A program made the position numbers and the translations under genes. From Gemmatimonadota bacterium (GTDB taxonomy: Bacteria; Gemmatimonadota; Gemmatimonadetes; Gemmatimonadales; GWC2-71-9), in contig JAJCZW010000025.1 of assembly GCA_029262155.1 (NCBI GenBank), positions 1-36,764 on the forward strand: a DNA stretch of 36,764 nt. Direction: 5' to 3'. Under the pieces are notes generated by a model. That model had not been told where the DNA came from. It was given only the letters and a program-made list of their open reading frames with translations, and searched no databases. The stretch's first letter is position 1. Each line of letters opens with the position of its first letter. Below, in pieces: positions 7,620 through 15,624 of this stretch.

Positions 7620-8882
7620 TTATGAAGCGTGGCCTACAGGAGGAGCCGGAGTTGCTGCCGGGCGGGTCGAGCGGGTGGCGATCAGAAAACCGATAAACAT
7701 CAGGATCAGAGAGCTCAATTCGGCGAGGTACAGGTAGACCAGCATCCCCCACCGACTAAAGGCGCTCGCCCCGCCACCAAGAATGGCAGCACCCGCGATC
7801 AGGACATTGCCTGCTGCCCGGTGGCCCAGGATACCCTTCCGCCAGAACACCCAGGCGGAATAGAGCGCGCCCCCGATCAACGTGATGATCCCGAAGATGT
7901 TGAAGAACGGCGTGAGGATACGGACGCCGCTGCTGACAATAACGTGACCACTAAACACCACCGGCTCCCGCAAAACTAATCGTCCGAGAACTCTTCCGTT
8001 CCGAGCCACCCACAACGACCACTTCTCCTCGTGGAGCCCGGATGTAGCCGCACCCGAGACGGCGCCATGTTGGGCAAGCCACGCCTCGGTGCCCAGCATC
8101 CATTGGGAGTCTCCCACGGTACCGACGAGGTTCAGGCTGTGCTCCGATTCGGTCAGCACGGCCGACGGGACGGACACTCCACGCCGACCGGCTGCACTCG
8201 CAACCGTTCGTGCCAATGGAGTCAGCCGGCGCCGGTCGGGTTGGCCCCGTTGATCAAGCCCAGTCGGCGCCAGGAGCGCTGCCGCTCCGGCCAACACCTC
8301 ATCGGCGGTTGCATCAGCATCGGTCGCCATCGCGGTCACATCACTCGCGAGGAGCCGGGGTTCCAGTGTGGCGGTAAAGACCTGGTAGGCGGCGTACAGA
8401 GAGGCCACCGACAGCAGTGCGCCTATCATCCGGGCCCACCGGACAGGTGCCAACAGATGCACCGTCCCCTGCCCCATCCACGCTGCAATGAGAACCGCCC
8501 CAAAGAGATACCAGAATCGGAAGATGCTGTCGTGCCAACCCAAGAGCCCGTGGAGTGCCTCGGTAAAACTCCCGGTCGCGAAGAACACCAGACCGATTCC
8601 CCACACGAGAAGGTGGGTCCCACCTTTGGCCGCCCATCGGCGAAAGATGGCGATGATGAACACGGCGCCAACCAACGAAGAGCCGATCGGGAGTGCCTTA
8701 TTGGCCAAGGTGAGAAAATCACTCCCCGACGCACCCGATTGCGGAGCCCAGGCGGGGACGAAATCGAAAATCACCCCGATCGCGACCACCACCATGGCGA
8801 TGGTCAGCAGAGTCAAAACGAGAAGGGAGACTGGGACCCAGTGCGGCCGTGCGCCGCGGACACGGGGTCCCGGTCGGGTCAC
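7620..8882 (-). CDS. Polytopic membrane protein with an inserted, degenerate P-type ATPase N-domain, in the atp operon
   Basis: The 420-residue protein has about eight membrane segments: 17-40, 66-83, 90-110, 121-142, 150-168, then 320-345, 358-375 and 379-402. Between the fifth and sixth lies a soluble block (about 190-308). Its line-up DEVLAGAAALLAP, PLARTVASAAGRRGV, MLGTEAWLAQHG, SLWVARNGRVLGRLVL follows the nucleotide-binding domain of heavy-metal/Kdp P-type ATPases. The His-Pro motif is replaced by LTPLA, the GxG motif by LVGTVG, and there is no phosphorylation DKTGT, so this is not an ion-pumping ATPase. The ATG overlaps the atpH stop by 4 bases, so it is co-translated with ATP synthase genes in the place where atpA usually stands. 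The function is unknown; an assembly or sensing role is only a guess. Confidence 0.75.
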   Translation of the reverse strand: MTRPGPRVRGARPHWVPVSLLVLTLLTIAMVVVAIGVIFDFVPAWAPQSGASGSDFLTLANKALPIGSSLVGAVFIIAIFRRWAAKGGTHLLVWGIGLVFFATGSFTEALHGLLGWHDSIFRFWYLFGAVLIAAWMGQGTVHLLAPVRWARMIGALLSVASLYAAYQVFTATLEPRLLASDVTAMATDADATADEVLAGAAALLAPTGLDQRGQPDRRRLTPLARTVASAAGRRGVSVPSAVLTESEHSLNLVGTVGDSQWMLGTEAWLAQHGAVSGAATSGLHEEKWSLWVARNGRVLGRLVLREPVVFSGHVIVSSGVRILTPFFNIFGIITLIGGALYSAWVFWRKGILGHRAAGNVLIAGAAILGGGASAFSRWGMLVYLYLAELSSLILMFIGFLIATRSTRPAATPAPPVGHAS

Positions 8883-9415
8883 GAGGTCAGCAGATGGCGC
8901 CGGAGTCGACTCATCCGGCGCCGGAGGGAACCATCGAGCACGCGATCGCCCACCCGAATCACCGCACCACCCAAGAGTGAGGAATCGATCTGAAAATCAG
9001 CGATGACTTCTTTTCCGGTCGCATTTGCCAATGCGGCCACGATCGCATCCCGGAGCGCGGTATCGCCTTCGCGCACCATCGTGATGACGGCCCGCGTCCG
9101 ATTGAACTTCGTGTCCAGCAGCGATTCATACTGAACAGCGATCTCGCTGAGCAATCCTTGCCGCCCTCGTTTGACTACCGCCCGCAGGAACAGCACAAAC
9201 GGCGTTGGCGCCCCACGGAGGCTAGCGGCAAGGAGATCCGCCTTTGCACCCTTGGCGACCTTCGGCGACATCAGAATCGCCTGCACCTTCGGGGACAGGG
9301 CGACGGCTTCGGCCAACGCTTGGAACAACTCGCCGTACGCCACCGCGCGGTCTTCTTTCTCGCCGAGCGCAAAGAGCGCCTCAGCATAGTTGAGCGCGAC
9401 CGATTCGGCTCTCAC
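8879..9415 (-). CDS. atpH: ATP synthase F1 subunit delta
   Basis: The 178-residue protein has the normal length and layout for the delta (OSCP) subunit of the peripheral stalk: an N-terminal helical bundle with NYAEALFALG (9-18), and a C-terminal part with VITMVREG, IDSSLLGGAVIRVGDRVLDGSLRRRM. The last stretch is the most conserved in the family. It links the top of F1 to subunit b. The GTG start at 9415 overlaps the atpF stop (GTGA), and its stop overlaps the following membrane-protein start (ATGA), so its translation is coupled on both sides. Confidence 0.95.
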   Translation of the reverse strand: MRAESVALNYAEALFALGEKEDRAVAYGELFQALAEAVALSPKVQAILMSPKVAKGAKADLLAASLRGAPTPFVLFLRAVVKRGRQGLLSEIAVQYESLLDTKFNRTRAVITMVREGDTALRDAIVAALANATGKEVIADFQIDSSLLGGAVIRVGDRVLDGSLRRRMSRLRRHLLTS

Positions 9416-9966
9416 CGCGTGACCTCGAGTTGCTCCAAGTACTCGGAGACCAATTTCCGATCGGCGTCCGCATCGAGTCGCTGCTCGATCAACTTCCCGG
9501 CCGCGGCGAGTGCCAGATCGACCGCCTCCCGCCGGAGGGCCGCCACGGCACGCTCTTTCTCATCGACGATATCGCGACGGGCCCGATCCAACATCGCATC
9601 CTGTTCCTGTCGAAGCTTCTCGACGGCAGCGGTCCGCTCCTTCTCCGACGCCGCTCGCGCGTCGGCCAGAAGGGTTTGGGCCGAGGCCCTCGCATCGGCC
9701 GCCGCCTGCTGCGCGTCCGCGTGTGCCGTCTTGGCTTCGGCGTGAAGCCGCTCGGCGTCATCCAGCTGACCCCGGATCGTCCGCTCACGCTCCTCGGTCG
9801 TCTTCACGATCGCGGGCAGGGCAAACTTCGCCAACACCCAGAGCAGGATGAGGAAGACCAGCCAGGTCCAGAAGAAGAGCCCGAAATTGACCTCGAATGG
9901 GGAGGCCGGCCCTTCGGCGGCCTCCTCCGCGACTCGAAGCAGCAATGCGAACGACGAAATACCCAT
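9412..9966 (-). CDS. atpF: ATP synthase Fo subunit b
   Basis: From the ATG at 9966 the protein has 184 residues: a short N-terminus, one membrane helix (about 27-45, FGLFFWTWLVFLILLWVLAK), then a long charged, Ala-rich coiled coil (about 55-175). It forms the stator stalk between the a subunit and delta. A longer open frame reaches 10125 but would overlap atpE throughout the extra part, so I start at 9966, 4 bases after the atpE stop. No good ribosome site is visible, which suggests translation coupled to atpE. Confidence 0.95.
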   Translation of the reverse strand: MGISSFALLLRVAEEAAEGPASPFEVNFGLFFWTWLVFLILLWVLAKFALPAIVKTTEERERTIRGQLDDAERLHAEAKTAHADAQQAAADARASAQTLLADARAASEKERTAAVEKLRQEQDAMLDRARRDIVDEKERAVAALRREAVDLALAAAGKLIEQRLDADADRKLVSEYLEQLEVTR

Positions 9967-9970
9967 CGGA

Positions 9971-10252
9971 CTACGCGACGAGCTTAAAGAGCAAGGCGAA
10001 GACCATCGCAATAATCGTGGCGCCTTCAAGAAGCACCGCGAAGAGAATCGCTGCGCCACGAATCTCGCCGCTCGCTTCAGGCTGCCGGGCAATCGCTTCG
10101 GCCGCCTGGCCACCGATCCGCCCAAGGCCGATCCCGGCGCCGACGATCGCTAACCCGATCCCGATGCCTGCCCCCAGCAACGCGTTGGTGTTCTTTGCCG
10201 CATCGACGATGGCCTGGTCAGATCCCTGCATGAACGCAAGCATGTTCAACAT
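9971..10252 (-). CDS. atpE: ATP synthase Fo subunit c (proton ring)
   Basis: A 93-residue two-helix protein. Helix 1 has the glycine-rich packing motif GAGIGIGLAIVGAGIGLG (27-44), the polar loop has ARQPE (55-59), and helix 2 carries the ion-binding Glu76 in AVLLEGATI. The residues around Glu76 do not show the ES/ET plus upstream Gln pattern of known sodium-binding rings, so a proton ring is more likely. AGGG lies about 9 bases upstream of the ATG at 10252. About 200 bases separate it from atpB, where I see no gene. Confidence 0.96.
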   Translation of the reverse strand: MLNMLAFMQGSDQAIVDAAKNTNALLGAGIGIGLAIVGAGIGLGRIGGQAAEAIARQPEASGEIRGAAILFAVLLEGATIIAMVFALLFKLVA

Positions 10253-10453
10253 GGTGTGATACCCTTTACGCCAAGGGGAGATTCAGTGGATTATCGCGTC
10301 GGCTCCGGGTTGCTCAGGTCTCCCGCCCAAGCCGTCCGAAGACTCACCAGCGGCCCCTTCGGGCCAGTGAATATCCTCCATCATCCGATGGAGTACAGCT
10401 CCACGGCGTACCGGCGCCATCGGCCGTGAATCCTATCGTCCCACCGTCGTGCC

Positions 10454-11308
10454 CTAATGTTCGTGTTGCATCAGTCCGATAAAAACGGCCGTCAGCAACG
10501 CGAAGACATACGCCTGCAAGAAGGCCACGAACAACTCCAACAGCATGATCCCCACGACGAGGAGCATCGTGGTTATCCCAATCGCCCAACTCCAAATCCC
10601 CAGATTGCCAAACAAAAAGATGATGCCAAAGAGCGACAGAACCACAAAATGGCCTGCCGTCATGTTGCCGAAGAGTCGGACGGCGAGGGCGAACGGTTTG
10701 ACCAATTTGCCCAAAATCTCGATCGGACCCATCGCCAGGGTCATCATGGTTGCCCCGACACCGGTCATCCCCGGAATCTTGGGGAAGATGGTCCGAAGGT
10801 AGCCCTTGAACCCCAGCGTCATGATACCGGAGATCTCAACCACCCCGAAGACGAGAAGGGCGAGGGCGCCCGTCACCGCCAGATTTCCCGTCGCGGTCGA
10901 TCCATGGGGGAGCAGACCCAACAGATTGGCATACAGAATAAAGAAGAAGAGCGCGATCACGAGCGGAGCGAACCGCGCTCCGTTGGCGCCGATATTGGCG
11001 ATCGCGACATCATTGCGGACGAAGAGTACGAACGCTTCCATCAGATTGGCGAGCCCACGCGGTGCCCGCGATCCGGCCTTCTGCTTGGCGAGGGCCCGTC
11101 CGGTGAGCCGCATGGTAAAGAACACCAGCGCGGCCGCCAGCACCAGAAAAAAAACGTGTTTGGTCGGAGTCAGATTGATCACCAACGACCCGATATGGAT
11201 GTCGGGCCACCGTTCCCAATGCCACTCGAAAAACGGCTCGATACCGATCGCGTATGCGTCCGCCGTGTGGTGAAGAACGACTTCCCCGATATCTGGGCCT
11301 TGCATCAT
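10454..11308 (-). CDS. atpB: ATP synthase Fo subunit a
   Basis: A 284-residue membrane protein with about six helices. The essential arginine lies in ALAVRLFGNMTAGH, and the last helix has the conserved ELFVAFLQAYVFALL. It forms the half-channels through which protons reach the c ring. The ATG at 11308 overlaps the stop of the upstream atpI-like gene as ATGA, which I prefer; an ATG at 11323 would add five residues. A much longer frame to 11665 exists only because the upstream gene's antiframe is open. Confidence 0.95.
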   Translation of the reverse strand: MMQGPDIGEVVLHHTADAYAIGIEPFFEWHWERWPDIHIGSLVINLTPTKHVFFLVLAAALVFFTMRLTGRALAKQKAGSRAPRGLANLMEAFVLFVRNDVAIANIGANGARFAPLVIALFFFILYANLLGLLPHGSTATGNLAVTGALALLVFGVVEISGIMTLGFKGYLRTIFPKIPGMTGVGATMMTLAMGPIEILGKLVKPFALAVRLFGNMTAGHFVVLSLFGIIFLFGNLGIWSWAIGITTMLLVVGIMLLELFVAFLQAYVFALLTAVFIGLMQHEH

Positions 11309-11646
11309 CGAAATGACCGCCATTCGAGAAACAGAAGGGGGAGAAGGACCCCCAGATAGCCAAATGCCGTCGGAAGCGGCGGAAACAGGTCTCGATTCAC
11401 CACCACCGCCACCGCGATCAGTATCACACCACCGATCCGGTAGAGCATCCCTTTCCCATACTGGGCAACAAACCCTCCAAACGGGAGCGCATCCGCTCCG
11501 CGCAACGCGCTGCCGGACGCCAGCTGGATCGCGGTGGCAAGCCCACCAAACACCACCGTCGGGAGCACCGCCACTCTCCCCCAGATAGAGTGAAAGACGA
11601 CGGCCAGCACAACGGTCAGACCAAGACCAACCAGCAACGTCTTCAC
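11305..11646 (-). CDS. AtpI-like ATP synthase accessory membrane protein
   Basis: The 113-residue protein has four hydrophobic segments (about 2-20, 25-43, 70-86, 92-106) and sits between atpZ and atpB, the usual place of atpI (ATP synthase I chain). AtpI-type proteins help c-ring assembly or Mg2+ handling. The GTG start at 11646 overlaps the atpZ stop (GTGA). The family call relies mainly on size, topology and position, because the sequence itself is weakly conserved in this family. Confidence 0.7.
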   Translation of the reverse strand: MKTLLVGLGLTVVLAVVFHSIWGRVAVLPTVVFGGLATAIQLASGSALRGADALPFGGFVAQYGKGMLYRIGGVILIAVAVVVNRDLFPPLPTAFGYLGVLLPLLFLEWRSFR

Positions 11647-11846
11647 CGCTGGCTCCCCGGTTCATCTCGGATCAGAGCCCAGTAGATGTTGAGGAAACTC
11701 AACACCGCCCCAACTACGGTTCCGACCAGCGTGAGGATGGGGGTCCACCCCAGCCAACGATCCAGGGCCAATCCGGCCAACATGAAGAAGACAATGCTGG
11801 CGGCGAACTTAAGCCCCAGGGCAAGATACTTCTGCCCTTCTGCCAT
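11643..11846 (-). CDS. atpZ: AtpZ/AtpI-family ATP synthase accessory protein
   Basis: From the ATG at 11846 this is a 67-residue protein with two membrane helices: LKFAASIVFFMLAGLALDRW, and GTVVGAVLSFLNIYWALI. The motif ALDRWLGWTPILTLVG between and after them is typical of the AtpZ family. The start is preceded by AAGGGT; a GTG at 11876 would add ten residues but would lie at the predicted transcription start. It is the first gene of the atp operon, in its usual position. Confidence 0.85.
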   Translation of the reverse strand: MAEGQKYLALGLKFAASIVFFMLAGLALDRWLGWTPILTLVGTVVGAVLSFLNIYWALIRDEPGSQR

Positions 11847-11882
11847 ACCCTTATCCTGCGTAGGGCCGTCAATCACGGGCCA

Positions 11883-11911
11883 AAACTAGGACTTTGTGAA
11901 AAGTTTCGCAA
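11883..11911 (-). promoter_or_regulatory. Candidate promoter of the atp operon
   Basis: Read on the minus strand: TTGCGA, a 17-base spacer, then TAGTTT. Transcription would begin near 11876, giving a 30-base leader before the atpZ ATG at 11846. The hexamers are only moderately close to consensus. Confidence 0.38.
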
Positions 11912-11965
11912 GCTCCGACCAAGCACCCGAATGACCAGGAAACGGGAGCCTCCAGACCATCCCCG

Positions 11966-11994
11966 TTGACACTGGCGGTGCCACCACATGTACG
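11966..11994 (+). promoter_or_regulatory. Candidate promoter of the MoxR gene
   Basis: A perfect TTGACA at 11966-11971, then a 17-base spacer and a weak -10 (TGTACG). The expected start near 12001 gives a leader of about 73 bases. It is divergent from the atp promoter. Confidence 0.4.
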
Positions 11995-12073
11995 CACCAA
12001 GTAACTTCACGAGCCACCGCCGCGTATGGTCCCAGGGGCCGCCCACGGCTTGTTTTCTCTTCCTGAGAGTCAG

Positions 12074-13117
12074 ATGACCACTGCCGATCGAACCAACCTC
12101 ACTTCGCCCCACCCCAACGTTTCTGACGATGTCGCCCTGCTCGCCCACCTCGCCAGGTCAATTTCGGATCTTCGGAAACAGATCGGCCTCCGGATTGTCG
12201 GGCAGGATCGAGTGGTTGACGGCATTCTCACCGCCATCCTGGGTGGTGGACATGCCCTCCTGATCGGTGTCCCCGGTCTCGCCAAGACGCTGATGGTCCA
12301 GACCGTCGCCGAGGCGTTGGCACTTTCGTTCAACCGAGTGCAGTTCACCCCCGATTTGATGCCGGGAGACATTACCGGCACCGAGATCGTGGAGGAGGAT
12401 CCTGCCACAGGGCACCGATCGTTTCGCTTCGTGCAGGGCCCCATCTTTGCCAATGTCGTACTGGCCGACGAGATCAACCGCACTCCACCGAAGACCCAGG
12501 CGGCGCTCCTCCAGGCGATGCAGGAGCACCAGGTGACGGCGGCGGGCACCACCTACCCACTCCCCGATCCGTTCTTCGTCTTGGCAACGCAGAACCCTAT
12601 TGAGCAGGAGGGGACCTATCCCCTCCCTGAAGCTCAACTCGATCGCTTCATGTTGGAGCTCCGTATCGACTATCCGACCCGCGCGGAAGAGGAAGCGATC
12701 GTGGAGCAGACGACGGGATCACGCTCCGTTCAAATCCAATCGGCGCTGGATGCCGATACGCTCCGGACCATGCAATCGTTGGTGCGGCGGATTCCCGTGT
12801 CCCGGAGCCTCATCAAGGCGGCGGTCGCGCTCACCCGGATGACCCGCCCAACTGACGAAGATGCCCCACCCGAGGTCAAGGAGTTTGTCGAATGGGGTGC
12901 CGGTCCTCGTGCTTCCCAGTACCTGATCCTCGGTGCCAAGGCGCGGGCGGCGATGGATGGCCGCCCAATGGCGGATGTTGAAGATGTCGAGGCGGTGGCG
13001 AGTTCGGTATTACGGCACCGGGTCGTAACCAACTTTGCGGCGGAGGCGGCAGGCCGGAGCAGCGAAGACCTGTTGGCCGTGCTGGTGAGCGGGCGGCAGT
13101 GGCTTGAGACGCGCTGA
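12074..13117 (+). CDS. MoxR-family AAA+ ATPase
   Basis: A 347-residue AAA+ protein with Walker A GVPGLAKT (65-72), Walker B VVLADEIN (128-135), the MoxR signatures FTPDLMPGDITGTE and NPIEQEGTYPLPEAQLDRF, and a C-terminal lid domain. MoxR ATPases act as chaperones that activate or assemble partner proteins and usually sit next to DUF58 and VWA-domain genes. None is present here: the next gene is a convergent carbonic anhydrase and the previous one is the divergent atp operon. I use the ATG at 12074 (GAGAG upstream); an upstream ATG at 12026 adds 16 residues with no family similarity. Confidence 0.92.
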   Translation: MTTADRTNLTSPHPNVSDDVALLAHLARSISDLRKQIGLRIVGQDRVVDGILTAILGGGHALLIGVPGLAKTLMVQTVAEALALSFNRVQFTPDLMPGDITGTEIVEEDPATGHRSFRFVQGPIFANVVLADEINRTPPKTQAALLQAMQEHQVTAAGTTYPLPDPFFVLATQNPIEQEGTYPLPEAQLDRFMLELRIDYPTRAEEEAIVEQTTGSRSVQIQSALDADTLRTMQSLVRRIPVSRSLIKAAVALTRMTRPTDEDAPPEVKEFVEWGAGPRASQYLILGAKARAAMDGRPMADVEDVEAVASSVLRHRVVTNFAAEAAGRSSEDLLAVLVSGRQWLETR

Positions 13118-13136
13118 GTCGAACAACCCGAAACCC

Positions 13137-13766
13137 TTACGGCGTTCCGGTCTCCCCGGCGAGGAACAGCACCTCGCCGGTCGCGAGTGAATACTCCGCA
13201 CCGACAATCAACAATCCTTCCTCTTGCACCAGTCGCTCCACCAATTCCGAGCCATGCTGGAGTTGGCTCACCGAAGCGTGGATATTCGCTCGCACCGCTC
13301 GCTCGGCCAACACGTCGGGGGAGAGTCGGGGTTCGGCGTCAAGTAAGGGAAGCACGGTAAGGCGAATCCGATCGACGATGGATCGCAGATTCGGCGACCG
13401 CTCGCCGGATGGACGCGCCAGATCTTCTAGGGTCGCGAGGACGGCGCCGCATCGCGAATGTCCCAAGACCACGACCAGGCGAGTACCGAATCGATCGGCG
13501 GCAAACTCGACACTGCCGATTTGCGACCGCGCGACAATATTCCCAGCGACCCGGATGACGAAGAGATCGCCCAACCCTTGGTCGAACACGATTTCGGCGG
13601 GAACCCTGGAGTCAGAGCACCCCAGGATGATGGCGAATGGCTCCTGGCCTTCGATCAAGTCGCTCGGACGGATTCGGGACGCGCGTTCAGCGTGGCTCCG
13701 TACGTCGGCGACGAATCGGCGATTTCCCTCCTGCAGCCGAAGGAGTGCGTCGTGGGCGTGGATCAT
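13137..13766 (-). CDS. Beta-class carbonic anhydrase
   Basis: The 209-residue enzyme has the zinc ligands Cys50 and Asp52 (CSDSRVP, with Arg54 pairing to Asp52) and His103/Cys106 (HSRCGA). The C-terminal GAEYSLATGEVLFL is also typical. It interconverts CO2 and bicarbonate. There is no signal peptide, so it is cytoplasmic. It faces the MoxR gene tail to tail with a 19-base gap. Confidence 0.93.
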   Translation of the reverse strand: MIHAHDALLRLQEGNRRFVADVRSHAERASRIRPSDLIEGQEPFAIILGCSDSRVPAEIVFDQGLGDLFVIRVAGNIVARSQIGSVEFAADRFGTRLVVVLGHSRCGAVLATLEDLARPSGERSPNLRSIVDRIRLTVLPLLDAEPRLSPDVLAERAVRANIHASVSQLQHGSELVERLVQEEGLLIVGAEYSLATGEVLFLAGETGTP

Positions 13767-13832
13767 GTCACCGGGAAGCTAGCCCGGGACTGGTGGCCCC
13801 ACCATGGCGAAGTACCGAATCCGGAAAGCGCG

Positions 13833-15038
13833 TTACTTCGGAACCGGGCCGAGCAGGTGGAGGATGATGGGGGCCATCGCACGGGCAATTTGCTCGTTCG
13901 CCGCTTCCGTCACGTGACCGATGGCGTCGACCCACACGGCGCTTGTGTCACGATTGAAAAGCGCTGATAGGTTGAGGAACCGACCGGGCACGTGGGCCTC
14001 CATGGCAGAGTCGACGACCACGGCGGCAGCGCGGCTCAGTGGCAACAAGAACCGCGAAAGCCCCGTAAGCGCGTCGGCCCTGAAGAGGGCAGATTCGTAG
14101 GGAGTCAGCACCTTGTCTGTTGTGGTCCCCGGGGTGGGTTGCCAGACATAGACGACGCGGAAATCATAGCGTTGTGCCAAAGCTTCGACCACGGCAGAGG
14201 TGCTGGCATAGCTCTCCACCACACGCTGGGCAAGATCACTTGCGGCATGGTCGCTCCTGAGCAACGTGTCTGCCGTCAATCCCAGAGGATGACGGTATCG
14301 AGCCACCCCGCTGGCCAGAACGTCCTGCATCTCACGCCAACCGCGCAGTGACAGCAACCGACCGATACTGAACTCCAAGGCCCGGCGGCTTTCGTTCTGG
14401 GGCAACCCACCCCTGTCATTCATCAACCCTGCGGCAAGATCGTTGATTCCGTCGTAGAAAACGACCACGTCGGGCCGGGCACCATCCCGCAGGGCCACCA
14501 TGAGTTGGATGACCTCCTGGGTGAACACATACCCACTCTCTCCGTAGTTCACGATGTCCAATCCACGCCACCCCGCACTGTCGAGGTGCCGAGAGACCAG
14601 AGAGGGAATCGTATAGGCATCCCGTTGCCCCGTCCCCCACATCGTCGATCCGCCTAAGAAAAACACTGTGCCTACAATCGAGTCGCTGGTCCCGGGAATG
14701 ACTGTTCTCCGCAAACCACGGGCATCCACATTGACATAGTCCCCCGTCACGAGTCGCCGCCGCCAGTACAGAAACGGCTCCCACCGCATGTGAAGGCTGT
14801 GTTCGAATTCCTCCGTAAACTGGGCCCCCCAGGGGGCGGACTCGATCGGGGACGGTGACAATGGTGGCTCGCTGGTCAATGCGCGAACCACGGTACGCCC
14901 CCCGACCCAGAGGAAGAGTCCGATGACGATCAAGATGAGCGTGAGGCCGAATCCGTCCCACAAGGTCCTCACCATACCAAGGATCGCCAGGATCCGGCGG
15001 AGCCCAGGAGAGCGAGGGGACGGAGGAGCTGTATCCAT
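13833..15038 (-). CDS. Membrane-anchored SGNH/GDSL-type hydrolase or acyltransferase
   Basis: From the ATG at 15038 the protein has 401 residues, with one N-terminal membrane helix (about 25-45) and a periplasmic SGNH domain. Block I is FFLGGSTMWG with the candidate nucleophile Ser, block II is NYGESGY, block III is FYDGINDLAAG (Gly-x-Asn-Asp), and block V is VDAIGHVTEAAN with the Asp/His pair. Such proteins remove or transfer acyl groups on glycans. The start follows the DUF5989 stop by 4 bases with no own ribosome site, so translation is coupled. It is the last gene of the MBOAT-carbamoyltransferase cluster. Confidence 0.82.
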   Translation of the reverse strand: MDTAPPSPRSPGLRRILAILGMVRTLWDGFGLTLILIVIGLFLWVGGRTVVRALTSEPPLSPSPIESAPWGAQFTEEFEHSLHMRWEPFLYWRRRLVTGDYVNVDARGLRRTVIPGTSDSIVGTVFFLGGSTMWGTGQRDAYTIPSLVSRHLDSAGWRGLDIVNYGESGYVFTQEVIQLMVALRDGARPDVVVFYDGINDLAAGLMNDRGGLPQNESRRALEFSIGRLLSLRGWREMQDVLASGVARYRHPLGLTADTLLRSDHAASDLAQRVVESYASTSAVVEALAQRYDFRVVYVWQPTPGTTTDKVLTPYESALFRADALTGLSRFLLPLSRAAAVVVDSAMEAHVPGRFLNLSALFNRDTSAVWVDAIGHVTEAANEQIARAMAPIILHLLGPVPK

Positions 15039-15042
15039 ACAG

Positions 15043-15201
15043 TTAGAAGATCGTATAGATAAACGGAGCGAGTGCCGACCCTTCCGCAAATACCAGGAGG
15101 GCACCAAGAAACAACATGGCAAACAACAGCGGGATAAGCCACCACTTCCGGCGCGTCCGCATATACTGCCAGAGTTCACCGATCAGACCTGTTCTGCTCA
15201 T
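15043..15201 (-). CDS. DUF5989 family small membrane protein (52 residues)
   Basis: A 52-residue gene, easy to miss. It reads MSRTGLIGELWQYMRTRRKW, then one hydrophobic helix (about 21-38, including LLFAMLFLGALLVF), ending SALAPFIYTIF. This is the pattern of DUF5989 proteins, which occur beside SxtJ and carbamoyltransferase genes. TAAGGAG lies 6 bases before the ATG, which makes the start firm. It sits 15 bases after the sxtJ-like gene and 4 bases before the SGNH gene. The role is unknown; size and topology suggest a subunit or scaffold of a membrane complex. Confidence 0.85.
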   Translation of the reverse strand: MSRTGLIGELWQYMRTRRKWWLIPLLFAMLFLGALLVFAEGSALAPFIYTIF

Positions 15202-15216
15202 CGTGTTCTCCTTAGC

Positions 15217-15624
15217 CTAGAACTGCCGGTTCATATCCCGACGCTGCCGCTGACCTTCGGCGCGCCGATGCCAGTAGCCATACTGCCCGGCTTGGTGTCG
15301 GAGGGGATTCTTTCCGGCAAGACGGAGAATCACACCAATGGGCGTCAGCACCCCAAAGTAGAGTATCCCGAGAAGGATCGGTGTCGTCACCCGAGAGAGC
15401 GCATGGGAGAAAGCAAACCAGCCCTTGTGAAACGGGCGTAGCAGGCCCCAACCCGCCAACCCACCGACCACCAGAAAAGCACCAAGGCCCCCGAGCGCCC
15501 AGGCACCGATCGGGTGCTCTCGCCAGAACATAAGCCCACCGAGGACAAGAAAGGCTCCTCCGGTCTTGAGCCCGAAATCGCGCAGATCTCTGGTGGTCAG
15601 TCGGGCTGAATCGTGGTGCGCCAA
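15217..15624 (-). CDS. SxtJ-like membrane protein
   Basis: A 135-residue protein with three hydrophobic stretches (about 18-32, 39-57, 75-97). The features RDLRDFGLKTGGAFLVLGG, LTPIGVILRLAGKNPL and the C-terminal YGYWHRR ... NRQF match the SxtJ family, named for a saxitoxin-cluster protein found next to carbamoyltransferases. The start is a TTG at 15624 with AAGGAGG placed 7 bases upstream, overlapping the carbamoyltransferase gene by 28 bases. Longer frames upstream lie inside that gene and are not real. The molecular role of the family is not established. Confidence 0.83.
   Translation of the reverse strand: MAHHDSARLTTRDLRDFGLKTGGAFLVLGGLMFWREHPIGAWALGGLGAFLVVGGLAGWGLLRPFHKGWFAFSHALSRVTTPILLGILYFGVLTPIGVILRLAGKNPLRHQAGQYGYWHRRAEGQRQRRDMNRQF

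Noticed and set aside
8031-8993. A 320-residue plus-strand frame over the atp-operon membrane protein
   Set aside because: It is a shadow frame with a Gly/His/Arg-rich composition, and the minus strand has eight membrane helices.
9971-10252. A sodium-type c ring
   Set aside because: The Glu is not followed by the Ser/Thr pattern, and the helix 1 Gln of sodium-binding rings is not seen.
10253-10453. A small gene in the atpB-atpE gap
   Set aside because: The only frames there are a short minus-strand one overlapping atpB and shadows; none has a ribosome site or a recognisable product.
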